Source: Pratylenchus scribneri | Taxonomy: Eukaryota > Nematoda > Chromadorea > Rhabditida > Pratylenchidae | Length of the DNA: 64,000 nucleotides | Direction of reading: 5' to 3' | Assembly (NCBI GenBank): GCA_030063045.1 | Contig: JAQSEB010000110.1 | Span: forward strand, 682,001-746,000 | Shown: one piece after another, positions 24,394 through 36,190 of the stretch | How positions within the stretch are numbered: position 1 is the stretch's first letter | Layout of the letters: the number at the start of each line of letters is the position of its first letter | Position numbers and translations under genes: made by a program | The notes under the pieces: model-generated | Databases searched by the model: none | What the model was told of the DNA's origin: nothing | What the model saw: only the letters and a program-made list of their open reading frames with translations

Positions 24394-27300
24394 TTATTTT
24401 GAATTGTATTTATGGACATATTTATGTAAGATAATTGGAACTGCTGGGACGGGGCCATCAGATTTTTTAACATTGTTCAACAATTTTGGAAGCCATTTAA
24501 ATTTTTCATTGAATTTGTTGCGATATTTCGTGCTAAAATGGTACATATGATTAAAATGATTTAAAAACTGAATATAATTTCATGCATTAGAAGTTTTTAA
24601 TTTTTTTAAATAATTTTTTTCCCAAAAAAATTTACCTAATTGCATAGAGAATAGGTGCATTTATGCTATAAACGGTGATTGTCATGAAGGACATGCCAAT
24701 TGTGAATGAATTCTTCACAAAGATGGAAACCGGCCAAAAATTGGTGAAAACCACTGACATTGCGCATTTGATAAAGACGCCAATCAAATTAAGAAAAATT
24801 ATAAAAATCAAAGCTTTGATCAATTTTCGGCTATTCTCATTCACATCTTAAAAATAGAAAAAAATAATTTTTAGGGGAAATTTAAATTTGACAAACTTTT
24901 TGGGCAAATCTCAAATAAAATTATATATGATATGCCTTAATGAGAAATAGTAAAAGAAAAGTCAGTTTCATTGGTTCCTAAATAAAGAAAAATAGTGGAA
25001 CTACCTAGGACGAGTAATAAAATATTCGAAAGAGTTCGAAAACTGAGTAGATTTTTAGTGGATAAAATTGATTAGAATTAGAATCCTGGTTAAAAAGCTA
25101 CGACGGAGTCAAGAGAACTGAAAAAAGTGAAAGGTCTTTTCTATGGATTGGAACTCGAAAAAATTTTGAAATCTTTTTCTATCAAATTATAACTCATTCG
25201 ACGCATCTCGATGAGACAAGTAGGCTACTATTAATTTCATATAAAATCCAAAAATAAAAAATTATGACTATTTTTAATTCAAAGTTAAAGCTATAATGGG
25301 TAGGTTTTCAGCCTGCGATTTAGTGTTAAGGTTATTTTAGAGCTATGGTTAAGGTTGGCTATGAATTTAAAAAAAAGTCTTCTAAAACATCGCCAGGTGT
25401 AATGTTACCAAAAAATAAAATTATAATTTGTGCGGCAACCGGCAACCTTCACAATTTGTAAAAGTTGCGGCGCAGCTCGCCACAATTTTCCCTCCCCTAG
25501 ATTGACTCAGTTTTTCGAGCTCTTTCGAAAAAGCTCTCACTTTTACATATAAGTTTTTTTTTCGAGGGATCAATCGCCAACATTTACCAAAATTTTAATT
25601 TATTTCTCAAATTAATCATTGGAGCATGGTTAATTTTAGGGTTTAAATTAATTTCCCTGAGTGAATACATTTGGCAATTGGTGGCAACAAAAACACCAGC
25701 ACCAAAATAAGGCCATAAGTTGCCATTATCAATCCGCTCAATATCATCCCAGTTGTAGGCATCACAGTGGCCAAATCGCCTTGGAACATTTCATGAGTGG
25801 AACAGGACAATAAACTGACAATGGGACAAGTGTGAATGAAACACACAATTCCTCTTATTATAATTACATTGCAGCTGCATCGCTATGGATAAAATCGACG
25901 AACCGGATGGTGAATACATAAATGGCATAGGCCAAAATGATTGTAGCAAAAAAGCACAAATAATGTTTCTTATTACGGTTTAAATACCTTTGAAAAATAT
26001 TAATATATTTAAAATAAATTAAATGTCTGAGTCTGACTGGTGTAGGAATCAGCGATGGATCAAAGTCAGTTTCGGTTTGAGAAAATTGACGCTTTTAAAA
26101 TCGAAATTGGTAATTTTTGCTCTTTAAAACCGAAAATAGGAAGAACCAAAAGCGAAAAAATTGACATTTTTTCAAAACCGAAAATCGTTTAAATCGGTCC
26201 AATCTAAAATCCGAAAGTGTCAACCTTAATAATTATAATATAAAATTTTATGGGCTGCCAATCTGTCGGTTAACTAATATTTGGCTATCAAATTTATCAA
26301 TCATTTTACTAATTGAATTTTGATTTGAACCTGAACTATGAATTTTACTGGCCAAATTTACTAAAAAATCTAATCGCCAAAAATTGATATTTTTCATTTT
26401 TTCACATTTACCAAATTGGGAAAAGAACGGACAAAAGTCGATCAATCCCGGTGAAAAGCATCGATATTTGGGCTAAGTCACCACACATGGAAAATGTAAT
26501 CAAAATTGGAAAACATGTTTTATAGGTGATGAATTTGATGCCACTCAAAAAGACCAAAAAACTGACAAAATAACTGGCATCTTGGAAAATGAAAACGAAA
26601 CTTTCGAACGCAATCAGAATATTGCAAATTTCATGCAAAGATCTAAAACAATGGAAAAATAGGATAGTTGCAAATATAATTTTGTGGGTTCATAATTTTT
26701 TCCCTGAATTTGGGAATTTGATTGAGCTAGCTGCTAGATCATGCCCATAATAGTGCAAATGCTGATCTTAACCATAAGTAATGGATAATATAATATTAAA
26801 AATGTAAAATAATATAAAATATTTATAAATCAATGAGAACCGGAAAAAAAATAACTGGAAAAAATTTTTCCGGAATGAATCTAACTGGAAACAATCTTTA
26901 CGGAAAGTTGGTCAAATTTCTTGCATTAGCGAGAATTGAAATCTTTCCGGAAAATTAATTAAAGTCTTTCCGGAAAGAATCTATGTCCTAGCTCCCACAT
27001 CTAATTTTATATAAAATTAAATTAACATTTGCATATTGTGGACACGACCACATTCCCGGGGTCTGACGAACTAGATTTACAAAAAATATTTTTGGCGAGC
27101 CATAAAATTTTGGGGATTTATTAAGAAAGTGCAAAATTTTGGGGAGTTTGTGAAAATTTTGAGCATTCCCAAAATAATCACGAAAAATTCTAAATTCCCC
27201 AAAAATTTATTTATTTTTATATTGGAAATAATTTCCAAAATAAGTTGGAAAATATTTATCGGTAAGTGAAAATTTCTGGTGATATTGCGAAAAAGTTTAC

Positions 27301-30300
27301 AATTGTGAAGAAATAGTTAAAAATGACAACATTTTGAGAATATTCCTGGGAAAGCATAACAATTTGCGAGAATATTTTTGGGAATGTTGATATTTTGGAA
27401 AAAATCTCGTGTTCAGTTTAGAAACATTTTTAAATATAAAACCAGGAAATATTTTCCGAATTTTTTAGATTTTGGAAAAAATTTTGGAAATTTCAAATTT
27501 TTTATAAAAATAGCGAAATTGACAATTTTTTTTATTTTTCACATATTTTGAGATGTTTCTGAAAAAATATTCCAAAAATTTTCTGGGAATCTAGCGAAAA
27601 ATTAAAATTTTCTGAAAATGTATTAAATTTTGAAAAAGATTTTTGGAATTCCACAATTTTTGGTAAAATTGTGGAATTGATAATTTTTTAAATTTTTCCC
27701 ACATTTTGATAAGTTTTCGAAAATAAATTCAAAAATATTTCCGGGAATGTTGATATTTTGGAAAAAATTCTGTGTTCAATTTAAAGAAATTTTTTCAAAA
27801 TAAAGTCAGGAAATATTTTCAAAAATTTTAAATTTTTGAAAAAATTTTGGGAATTTTAAACTTTTTGGTAAAATTGTAGAATTGATAATTTTTTAAATTT
27901 TTCCCACATTTTGAGAATCTTTCAAAAATATATTCCAAAATTTTTCTGGGAATCTGGTGACAAATTAAAATATTTTGAAAATGTATTATTTTTTGAAAAA
28001 GATTTTGAGAATTCCACAATTTTTTGGTGAAATTTCGGAATTGATAATTTTTCACATTTTTGAGAAGTTTCCGAAAATATATAGCAAAAATTTTCTCGTA
28101 ATCTGGGGAAAAATTAAAATCTTTTGAAAATATATAATTTTTTGAAAAAATTTTTGGGAATTTTACAATTTTCAGTAAAATTATGAAATTATCATTTTTA
28201 CATATTTTTGAGAACTTTTTGGGAATTAATTCCAAAATTTTTTTGAGAAACTATTTAAAAATTTATATTTTTAGAATTTTTTTAGATTTTGAAAAAGATT
28301 TTAGGAATTTAAAAATTTTTGATAAAATTTTTGAAGATAATTAAATTCCTGAATAATTTTTGTGATTTTTGCTAAAATTTCTTTGAACCAACCACGGGAA
28401 TTTTACATTATAAAAAAGGGAGATCGATTTAATATTGAGCAAGTATGCTTCCAAAAAAAAGATTAGAGAGGGGTTTGGTTGTGGATGGATAAAGATATTA
28501 AATAACGAACGATCAACAATTAATTAGAATCAGCATCATAACCGGAACTTCTTTTTGGCCTTGCATGCACCGTTCTGTCCATCGATCAATAGCCGCGAGA
28601 TGGATTGAACAGTTCCCAGTGGTTTTCGCCATCCTCGCGACGAAGCGGCAAGTCCAACACCATTTCAATGTCCGAATCAGCCGAGTCATCCATGGGCGGC
28701 TGGTCATAAACAGGAGGCTGGATGATGCACAGTACTTCAATGTCCGAAGAATCCGAGGGAATCTAGAATATATTTATAAATTAATATGCATATAATTTGT
28801 TTTCACTTTTTACATTTTATTCTAATATTTGTACTTGTATTTACATTTTGATATTTTTCGAATAAAAATAATGAATAACCTCATGATCGACGAGCGGTTC
28901 ATCACGAACAGGAGGCTGGATGCGGCAGAGCATTTCAATGTCCGAAGAATCCGAGGAAATCTAGAATAGATTTATAAATTTATTTGAATATAATTTATTT
29001 TCATTTTTACATATTTTTACTTTAATTATATTTTGCAATGTTTCGAATAACAAAAAAGTTAAAAACCTCATGAACGGTGATGGGTTCGTTAGGCACGATT
29101 GGCATATTTGCTTCGCGCGGCATGTTTGTTGCATCCAAGCCAACCAAATCGGAAGCATTGAACTATAATATAAATTTTAGAGTGATTTATATATGATTGA
29201 CTTGGGCTTATTATTACTATTATATATTTTTAAGACTATATTAATTGATATATGTATTAATAATTCAATAAAAACCTCAAGATATTCATCGAACAAATCG
29301 AGGGCCATATTATTGACCGGAGCGATCCAGATGTTATTATTGTTATCGTCCTTAATTTGGGAAATTTTATAATAGTAATAAATTTAATTTTTATGTACTA
29401 TGCCGACCTCCTGCTCAATTGGCGGATCATTTTTCACATCATCAGCTGGGATGTCTTCTCCGTTCGCATTGTTCATGTTCAGGTCAGAGTCCTTAAATTG
29501 GGTATTTTTAAAATATCAATTACTTTTTATGAACCATGCCGACCGCCTGCTCAATTGGCGGATCATTTTTCCCATCAGCAACTGGGATGGCTTCTCCGTT
29601 CTCATTGTTCATTTGGATGTTCTTATTAGAATCCTTAATTAAGGTTAAATATTGTTAAATTAGATTTATTGAACCGTTCCGTCCGCTTGAATCATTCCGT
29701 GCAAGAATGCATGCATTTATTTGGTTGATTGGATGGTGGTTTTCTTTGTTCTCGCCCGGTTCATCCTCATCGGAAATTGCCATCTCCGGTTCGTCCTCAA
29801 TAGAAGGTTCCACATCCGAAAACGCATCAAATTTGAGTGCACGTTTTGGTCCAACGATTGGCGAGAGCTAAATTTTGTTTTTCGAATAAAAATTGATGAA
29901 ATGTAAATAAAACCTTAGAATCTTCCATATTCATTCCAATACTTTCGCCAAATGATCGTCGAATCGGGGTGGAAAAATTCATGATTATATCGCATGTAGT
30001 CTTAAAAGTAAATTTAAATTTTCCTATATCTTTTTTTGCAAACATCCTGATCAATCTGCTCCGGTGAAGTACTTCCCGGTTCGCCTGGATTGGCCATCAT
30101 AGCATGAGCAAGACTCTGACAAAGTTTTGGATTTAAATTTTAAAATTTAAGCGAAAGAGAAGAAAACCTTGAATGCCAACTTCTCTAAACGAATTCGATC
30201 AGCACTTTTGTTGTTTGCATAGTTGTGTTCGTCCAGAACCTTCTCGTTGTTCTTGTCGACCAGAACATTTGAGTTGTTGTTGTCGATCCGACCCTTGTTG

Positions 30301-33300
30301 TGACCGTCCAGAGCATGCTCGTTGTTGTTCTCGTCCAGACCAAATTCCTGGTTGTCGTAGTCAAACAGAACTCGCTTGTTGTTGGCATTCGCCATAAATC
30401 GCGTTATCTTTATCGATTGCTGTTGTTTATTAATTGACGTTTCTAAACAATTAAATTTAGTTATAATTTGCATTTTTTTTAAGTTTGATTGGAACAAATT
30501 AAAAAGTTTAATTTGCCTTGTATTTGCTTTGTTAAAAATTGAAACAATTAACATTTTAATGGATTTTTCAATTAGATATTAATGAATAAGTAGATATTTT
30601 TTCATCTAAATGAAAAATGACAAATGATCCAAAATTAAAAAAATTGTTGGCTTGGATTTTTTCGTGAATGAAGATGAAAAATAGAAGTGTCGAATTTTGT
30701 TTATTTGAAGCAGAAGAATGTGAAGGAAAGCTTATAGAAAAATTAGTTCTGACGAAAATGAGGTTAATTAAAAATTCAAATTTCTATTAATATATTTTCC
30801 TTTAGAGAAACGCACATGAATTCACCAAATCGATGAATTAATTGACACAGTCAAAGTCCCAATGAATCATTCAGCAAATATATTGGCAGCATCTAATATT
30901 GCATATGCGATTATCCAAAGTTAACTTTTAAATTTTATAAACATTCATAAAAAAACTAATTTTTACAACTAAAATTGTGGGCAAAGTTCATGGCGAATTC
31001 TTCAAAAAATAAAGAACAGTGGATCTGAAGGTTAACAAAAAAAAAAGCAGAAATAAAATTGTAAAATTTACCAGCTACTGATACAATGCTTGAAATGTCC
31101 GAACTTAATCTGATGCTTACTCTGATCGAAAAACATATTATCAATCTGAAAAAATTGCAGTAAATAACAGGTTTAATTTTTATATACATAAAAATTACTT
31201 GAAAATTATAATGGAAAAAGTTCTTCGCAAATAGAACGAAACAATATAAAAGATAGTAAAATATAAACATAAAATTTATTATCTTTATCTTTCGACGATT
31301 TGTAGACCAAATCTTAGCGGAAACTATGAACTTGAATAAATGAATAGAATTCGCTTCCTCGAACTTTTTCAAAACTGCGTTCGATTGAGGTTTAATTCAT
31401 TAATAGAACCATTAATTTGATCAATTAATGTATATGAACTTCAAACGCAATTAACGACATATAATCAAAAGTAAATCTAGAAAAAACTAAAAATATTTTT
31501 TTAGTAAATTTTGCTCTTTTATGGAATCCACCAAAAAATCGTGTCAAATCCAGACCAGAACTTTTATTGTTGTGATATAATGCGCGATAAAATCAAGGAA
31601 TATCTAAATCATTCTTTGCTCATGGCTGATGGACTTTCATTAACAAGTAAAATGATAAAAATTTCAATTTGACCACTGATAGCTAAAGTTCAGATTTTAT
31701 CTCCAAAAAATTAAAAAATTTTGAACATGATCTTGATCGCTGTTTTGTAAGTTCTAAATTTAATAAAATTTTAATTTTTTGCAATTAAATTTTAGTGGAC
31801 CTAATCCTGCTTGGTTTCAAATTTTCGAATATCCAATTAATTTTTTGAAAACTGATCAATGTGCTCTACAGATCTCCAAATTTCGACTAAAGGTTTTGTT
31901 CAATATTCTTTTAAAAAATCCTAATAAATCTGAAATTAAGTTAAGATTTTGTGTGCTTTTATCTGATGAAAGAGCAAGAGCTCAACTGCTCAACATTAAA
32001 GTATTGCCTGGCTATAATATTTGATCATGTTTTTGCTCCACAATTCAGGTTTTATGATTTAATATTCATTTATTAACAAATAATTTTTAAAAATATGGTT
32101 GAATATATCGGCGAATATTGACCTATTTGCATGAAAGAAAAATCCAAGTCCAAAATTAACTCATGATCAATAGTTCAAAATATCTGGCCAAGGTAAATCA
32201 GAAAACGATCTAATTATAAGAATGAGTCAAAATTCAGATGGCATTTGAACTTTTATCCGATTTTAAATCGTTCTATGAATGCTCTATGGTCACAAAGAAT
32301 TTTGAAGAAGTAACTTTGAAAATAAAAATTTTTTTTCTATAAATAAATATATTTAGATTGGAATGATGCACAAATGGAACAAAAGGCAGAATTTCCAATG
32401 GGCGTCTTTGATTTGAAGATTTTTGAGATCTCAAGGTTTTTTTCTAAATTTAAAAATAAAATTAGGAAGAAAAATATAAAAACATCCAAATAATTATCTA
32501 TTGATAAGACTTATCTAATACTATGAGAATAAACAAATAACAAGTAAAGAATTAATTTTTATTTTACTTAATACAGATTTACAACAACAAGTTTGATCGG
32601 AACGGTTCAATTGGTGCAAAACAAAGTTCGAAATATGCAAAAAATGGTCTTCTTCGACATGAGCTTTCTTGATCAAAATGAAATTGAACTGATTCTGGAT
32701 GGGCGGAATTTGATCATTTTGCATTGTTTTGTACTGGTTTATTTTATTTGTATCTTAAAAATCTTCATTTTTCTAATTCATTTAGTTAAAAAATTAGAGG
32801 AATCTTTTATTAAAGAAAAAAAATGTTTAATATTGGTGTCCCGTCGAAAAATAATGCAAATATTTTTTGATGCAATTCGAGCACTGTGACAATATAAAAA
32901 TTGATTTTTTGCTTAAAATTAAGTTGCATTTATCAGTGAGAGGGAGAAATTGGGAAGAGTGGCTGGCGACTTATATGTAGTCATGAAAATTAAAAGGGTC
33001 CCTCTAAATGGCATAGGTCGAAGTCGAAATATGAAAATTTTTGATATTCTAGCCAAATTATTTCAATCGACGCCTTTCGATGAGACTGGCTCTAATTAGC
33101 CATTTGCCGTATAAAACTCTCTTAAATAAAAAGTTGTTATCAAATTTAGGGCTAGGATTAATTAGGCTTCCAGCATATTGATTAGGATAAGGATAAAGTT
33201 AGGGGGCTAGAACCGGATGGGAGTCTTATTATATCACATGAAAGCAATTTTACGAAAAGATTAAAATTAATGCTGCACGGCAATATTCGCGACTTTGAAA

Positions 33301-36190
33301 ATTTACCAGGCAAACAGCGCAATTTCCGGCACCTAGATCGTCTCAGCTTTATCGAATGTGCTATAGTGATCATTCGACCCGAATTTTAGAAATAAAAATA
33401 GGTATCTATTCTATAGGTCCAAAAATTCACTTTTTAACTCATAAATATTTTCCAAAGGGACACCAATATTAATCGCCAAAAAAAGATACAAATAAAATCA
33501 AAACATTTTTTCATATTTAATGTCTATTTTAATATTATTTTTTATAATTGTTTAATTTACATAAATCTATTGGCACATATTCTTACATTGTAACGAGAAT
33601 ATGTTCCAAAAGATTATTCCAAATAGGGGTTTAATATCGGACATAATTTTTGGTACACTTTCTCAAAATAATTCTGAGAATAACATTCTCAGAATAATTT
33701 TAAGAAAGTGTACCAAAAATTATGTCCGATATTAAACCCCTATTTGGAATAATTTTGGAGCATATACTCGGAAAATTACCCACAATTTATACAAAAATAT
33801 TTTTGAAAAATAAAAAATTTTTAGGAAATATTTTACCAAAAATTGTCGGCCTATTTCCCACTATTTATTAAAAAAAATTCTTGGAAAAAGAAATTTTTTC
33901 TGGAATTTATTTTGAAAAAATTGTGGGAAAATATCCCACTATTTATTAAAAAAAAATTTTGGAAAAAGAAATTTTTTCTGGAATTTATTTTGAAAAAATT
34001 GTGGGAAAATATCCCACTATTTATTAAAAAAAAATTTTGGAAAAAGAAATTTTTTCTGGAATTATTTTTGAAAAAATTGTGGGCATATTTCCCACTATTT
34101 ATTTAAAAAAATTTTCGGAAAATGCAAAATTTTTGAGAAATATTTTATAAGTCAAAAAGTCGGAAATTTTCCCACTATTTGGCAAAAAAATATTTCCCGA
34201 AAGTGAATTTATTTTGGTAAAACGTCTCAAAATTAGGTATTTTCCGATAATTATTTTTGAGTTTTATTTTTCTTCTTATTTTGGAAATAAAGAGAAAAAT
34301 AAAACTCAAAAATATTTCTGGAAATATTTTTAATTTTGACACATTTTCCCAAAATTCATACATTTTGAATTATATTGCCAAGTTTTGATAATTTTCTTTT
34401 TCTAGAAATGTCGTATTGTTTTCAAAAATATTTTTTTATTTTCGGGAATTCCTGAGAAATTTTTCTGATTTTCGTACCCCGGGTTTGCACCAGGGATGCA
34501 TATCGTCCTCAAAAAAAATCCGATACCCGATATCCGATATCCGATATGGCTTAGAAAAATCCGATAGCCGATATCCGATATACGATATGATCAAAAAATT
34601 TCCGATACCCGATATCCGATATCCGATATGGCCCCAAAAAAATCCGATAGCCGATATCCGATATCCGATACGCCAAAAAATCCGATATTTTCCGATATCC
34701 GATACGATATTATATAGGAAAAATAAAAAAATTTCACGAAAATTTAAAATAAAAATTTTTAAATTTAAATTCAATCAATACTTGAAATCATAAATTTTTA
34801 AATTATGGTGCAACAAAATTGCATAATTTCAACATTTTTTGTTGATAAACGATTTCAAATTTTTGAAATCATCATCCCTATCGTTGAAAACAATTAATCA
34901 TTCACATTCTGCTGAGGTTACCAGGCGCGCACACCAAAAATTGGCTTACGAAAAAAAATGGCTCAGAATGGCCGCGCAACGAAAAATTTGGCTCAGAAAT
35001 GGCCGCGCAACGAAAAAAATGGCTCAGAATGGCCGCGCAACGAAAAAATTGGCTCAGAAATGGCCGCGCAACGAAAAAAATGGCTCAGAATGGCCGCGCA
35101 ACGAAAAAATTGGCTCAGAAATGGCCGTGAAGCGAAAAAATTGGCTCAGAAATGGCCGCGAAGCGAAAAATTTGGCTCAGAAATGGCCGCGAAGCGAAAA
35201 ATTTGGCTCAGAAATGGCCGCGAAGCGAAAAAAATGGCTCAGAATGGCCGCGCAACGAAAAAATTGGCTCAGAAATGGCCGTGAAGCGAAAAAATTGGCT
35301 CAGTTTAATTATAAATTCAAAGAAAAATGTATTTTGGTGGTGACTTCCTTTCTAAAAAATTTACATTCTTTTCTAAAATTGACGTTTTAAGTGATTATTC
35401 TAGGCTTATTTGGTAGCTACTGAAATATATTATTGGAAATTTTGTTGAATATATTAATTTAAAAAATATATTTTAAATATTAAATTATATTCTAATTAAT
35501 TTTTAAACTGTTTTTTCTCTTCTTAGATGTTAATAAAAAACATTGCTCTCTGAAAGGAATCGAACTTCCGCCAATTTTTCTAAAGAGAGAGAGACAACCA
35601 CCTACACCAAATGTCAATTAGTAAATTAATTTAAATCCGATATCATATCGGATTTATCCAAAAATCCGATAACGATATCCGATATCCGATATGCTCACCT
35701 AAAAATCCGATACCCGATATCCGATATCCGATATGGCCCCAAAAAAATCCGATTGCCGATATCCGATATCCGATATGCCAAAAAATCCGATAATTTCCGA
35801 TATCCGATACCCGATATCCGATACGATATGCATCCCTGGTTTGCACTGCTCCTTATCTATGTGGAGATGACCCCAGCAGCACAGACATAAAATGGTGGAA
35901 AAAAGAAAAAATGGAGTATAATTGCAAATAATTTTAGGGATCATAGTTTTACCCCCGATTATGGGAATTTGATTCTTCCTGCACTTACTTGTTGACGAAG
36001 GTGATATAAATCATGGAAATGTTGGAAATAATTCCAAATGTTGCCCAGAGAGAGCGAATTCCATAAACGGCCAATAAAAGCATGGATTGTGGTGTATTGT
36101 CCTCTTTGAAGTATTGGTACCACTGTAAAATATCAGTTTTGCATTTATTTTTATTCCCACCAAATCTTTGGATGCATTATAAGAAGACAT
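24394..36190 (-). CDS. srsx-type chemoreceptor GPCR, copy B (intact, giant intron)
   Basis: Seven exons on the minus strand: 36161-36190 (MSSYNASKDL), 35989-36122 (TM1), 26412-26642 (TM2-3, FTGIDRLLSVLFPIW), 25868-25987 (TM4), 25669-25814 (TM5), 24636-24846 (TM6-7, NAPILYAIR) and 24394-24532 (tail). Exon sizes 30/134/231/120/146/211 equal those of copy C, phases agree and the total is 1011 bp, 336 residues, no stop. GIDRLLSVLFPIWY is the Srsx-type form of the DRY region. Intron 2 is 9346 bp (466 bp in copy C) and holds a nested gene and several repeats. The tail differs from copy C after NNV because of an extra A in an A-run. Likely chemosensory; ligand unknown. Confidence 0.85.
25020..25600. 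other. Intron 5 of srsx copy B, no gene seen
   Basis: AT-rich sequence with a stretch around 25200-25300 (TCGACGCATCTCGATGAGAC) that recurs in diverged form near 16725, 33060 and 50430, so it is probably part of a dispersed repeat. No exon. Confidence 0.4.
27230..28340. repeat. Degenerate tandem repeat, about 170-180 bp period
   Basis: Repeated blocks contain GGGAAT, CACATTTTGA, TTCCAAAA and GTAAAATTGTGGAATTGATA in the same order. They are recognisable at about 27250, 27430, 27600, 27780, 27960 and 28140. Highly AT-rich and diverged, within intron 2 of srsx copy B. An open frame across it is compositional only. Confidence 0.55.
28586..30395 (-). CDS. Acidic disordered protein with KEN box (securin-like), nested gene
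   Basis: Ten exons, minus strand: 30168-30395 (MANANNKRV start), 30044-30115, 29914-30000, 29658-29867, 29544-29633, 29408-29491, 29276-29350, 29067-29162, 28880-28960 and 28586-28762 (ends NPSRGY). Almost all are phase-0 multiples of three. Visible motifs: DRIRLEKLAF (RxxL, D-box-like), STPIRRSFGE, GENKENHH (KEN box) and three DIEM/DIEV motifs in acidic repeats (SSDSSDIE). KEN/RxxL plus a disordered acidic protein with DIE motifs recalls securin, the APC/C-degraded separase inhibitor; this is a resemblance, not proof. Problem: exon 4 has no phase-0 donor and reads into TAA at 29655-29657, so the gene may end there or use an unusual donor. It lies inside intron 2 of srsx copy B, on the same strand. 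Confidence 0.6.
31560..32890 (+). CDS. Unrecognised plus-strand exons (possible gene fragment)
   Basis: Several exon-like blocks with good splice signals: about 31797-31892 (GPNPAWFQIFEYPINFL), 32239-32311 (MAFELLSDFKSFYECSMV) and 32359-32437 (DWNDAQMEQKAEF..DLKIFEISR). The last joins in phase to 32579-32740 (TTTSLIGTVQLV...KMVFFDMSFLDQNEIELILDG). A hydrophobic stretch follows. The FDLKIFEI...SLIGTVQL...FFDMSFL pattern is beta-rich and faintly C2-like, but I would not name it. Start and end are unclear. It lies antisense in intron 2 of srsx copy B. Confidence 0.3.
33606..33758. repeat. Near-perfect palindrome (hairpin), arms about 75 bp, loop 3 bp
   Basis: 33606-33681 pairs with 33685-33758 around an AAC loop, with only a few mismatches or bulges. 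Weaker pairing continues outward (ATATGTT / AGCATAT). The arms include TAATATCGGACATAATTTTT. This could be a foldback MITE or a hairpin-RNA source. No clear target duplication was found. Confidence 0.9.
33850..34115. repeat. About 80-bp tandem repeat, three to four copies
   Basis: The unit contains CCCACTATTTATTAAAAAAA, TTGGAAAAAGAAATTTTTTC and GGAATTTATTTTGAAAAAAT. The two central copies are almost identical. The frame reading KKFWKKKFFLEFILKKLWEN is a repeat artefact, not a gene. Confidence 0.85.
34957..35305. repeat. 30-31-bp tandem array, about 12 copies
   Basis: The unit TGGCTCAGAATGGCCGCGCA followed by ACGAAAAAA occurs in 30- and 31-bp variants (CGCAACG or CGAAGCG/GTGAAGCG). GC-rich for the region, inside the hAT-like element. 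Long open frames in all three plus-strand frames result from the repeat length and are not evidence of a protein. Confidence 0.9.
35543..35618 (-). other. tRNA-like / Pol III promoter-like sequence
   Basis: On the minus strand, TGGTGTAGGTGG resembles a tRNA A box, and about 35 nt later AAGTTCGATTCCTT resembles a B box/T arm. No good anticodon stem or acceptor pairing is visible. A degenerate tRNA or SINE promoter is more likely than a functional tRNA. Confidence 0.3.

Larger units (their letters stand above)
34491..35838. mobile_element. Non-autonomous hAT-like element with GATATCCGATA arrays
   Basis: 15-bp inverted ends CAGGGATGCATATCG are flanked by a perfect 8-bp duplication GTTTGCAC (34483-34490, 35839-35846), diagnostic of hAT-type insertion. 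Inside each end is a 200-bp array of CCGATATCCGATA repeats. The blocks 34596-34715 and 35706-35830 are direct repeats of each other. The middle has a separate 30-31-bp tandem array and a tRNA-like stretch. No transposase. It lies in intron 2 of srsx copy B, 150 bp from exon 2. Confidence 0.88.

Noticed and set aside
27828..28235. 135-codon minus-strand frame
   Set aside because: Lies wholly in the degenerate AT-rich tandem repeat; peptide repeats with it.
30956..31372. 138-codon minus-strand frame
   Set aside because: AT-rich, Phe/Ile/Tyr-biased and without a motif or good splice context.
34839..35390. Open frames up to 183 codons in all plus-strand frames
   Set aside because: They arise from a 30-31-bp tandem repeat without stops; peptide content is simple repeats in every frame.
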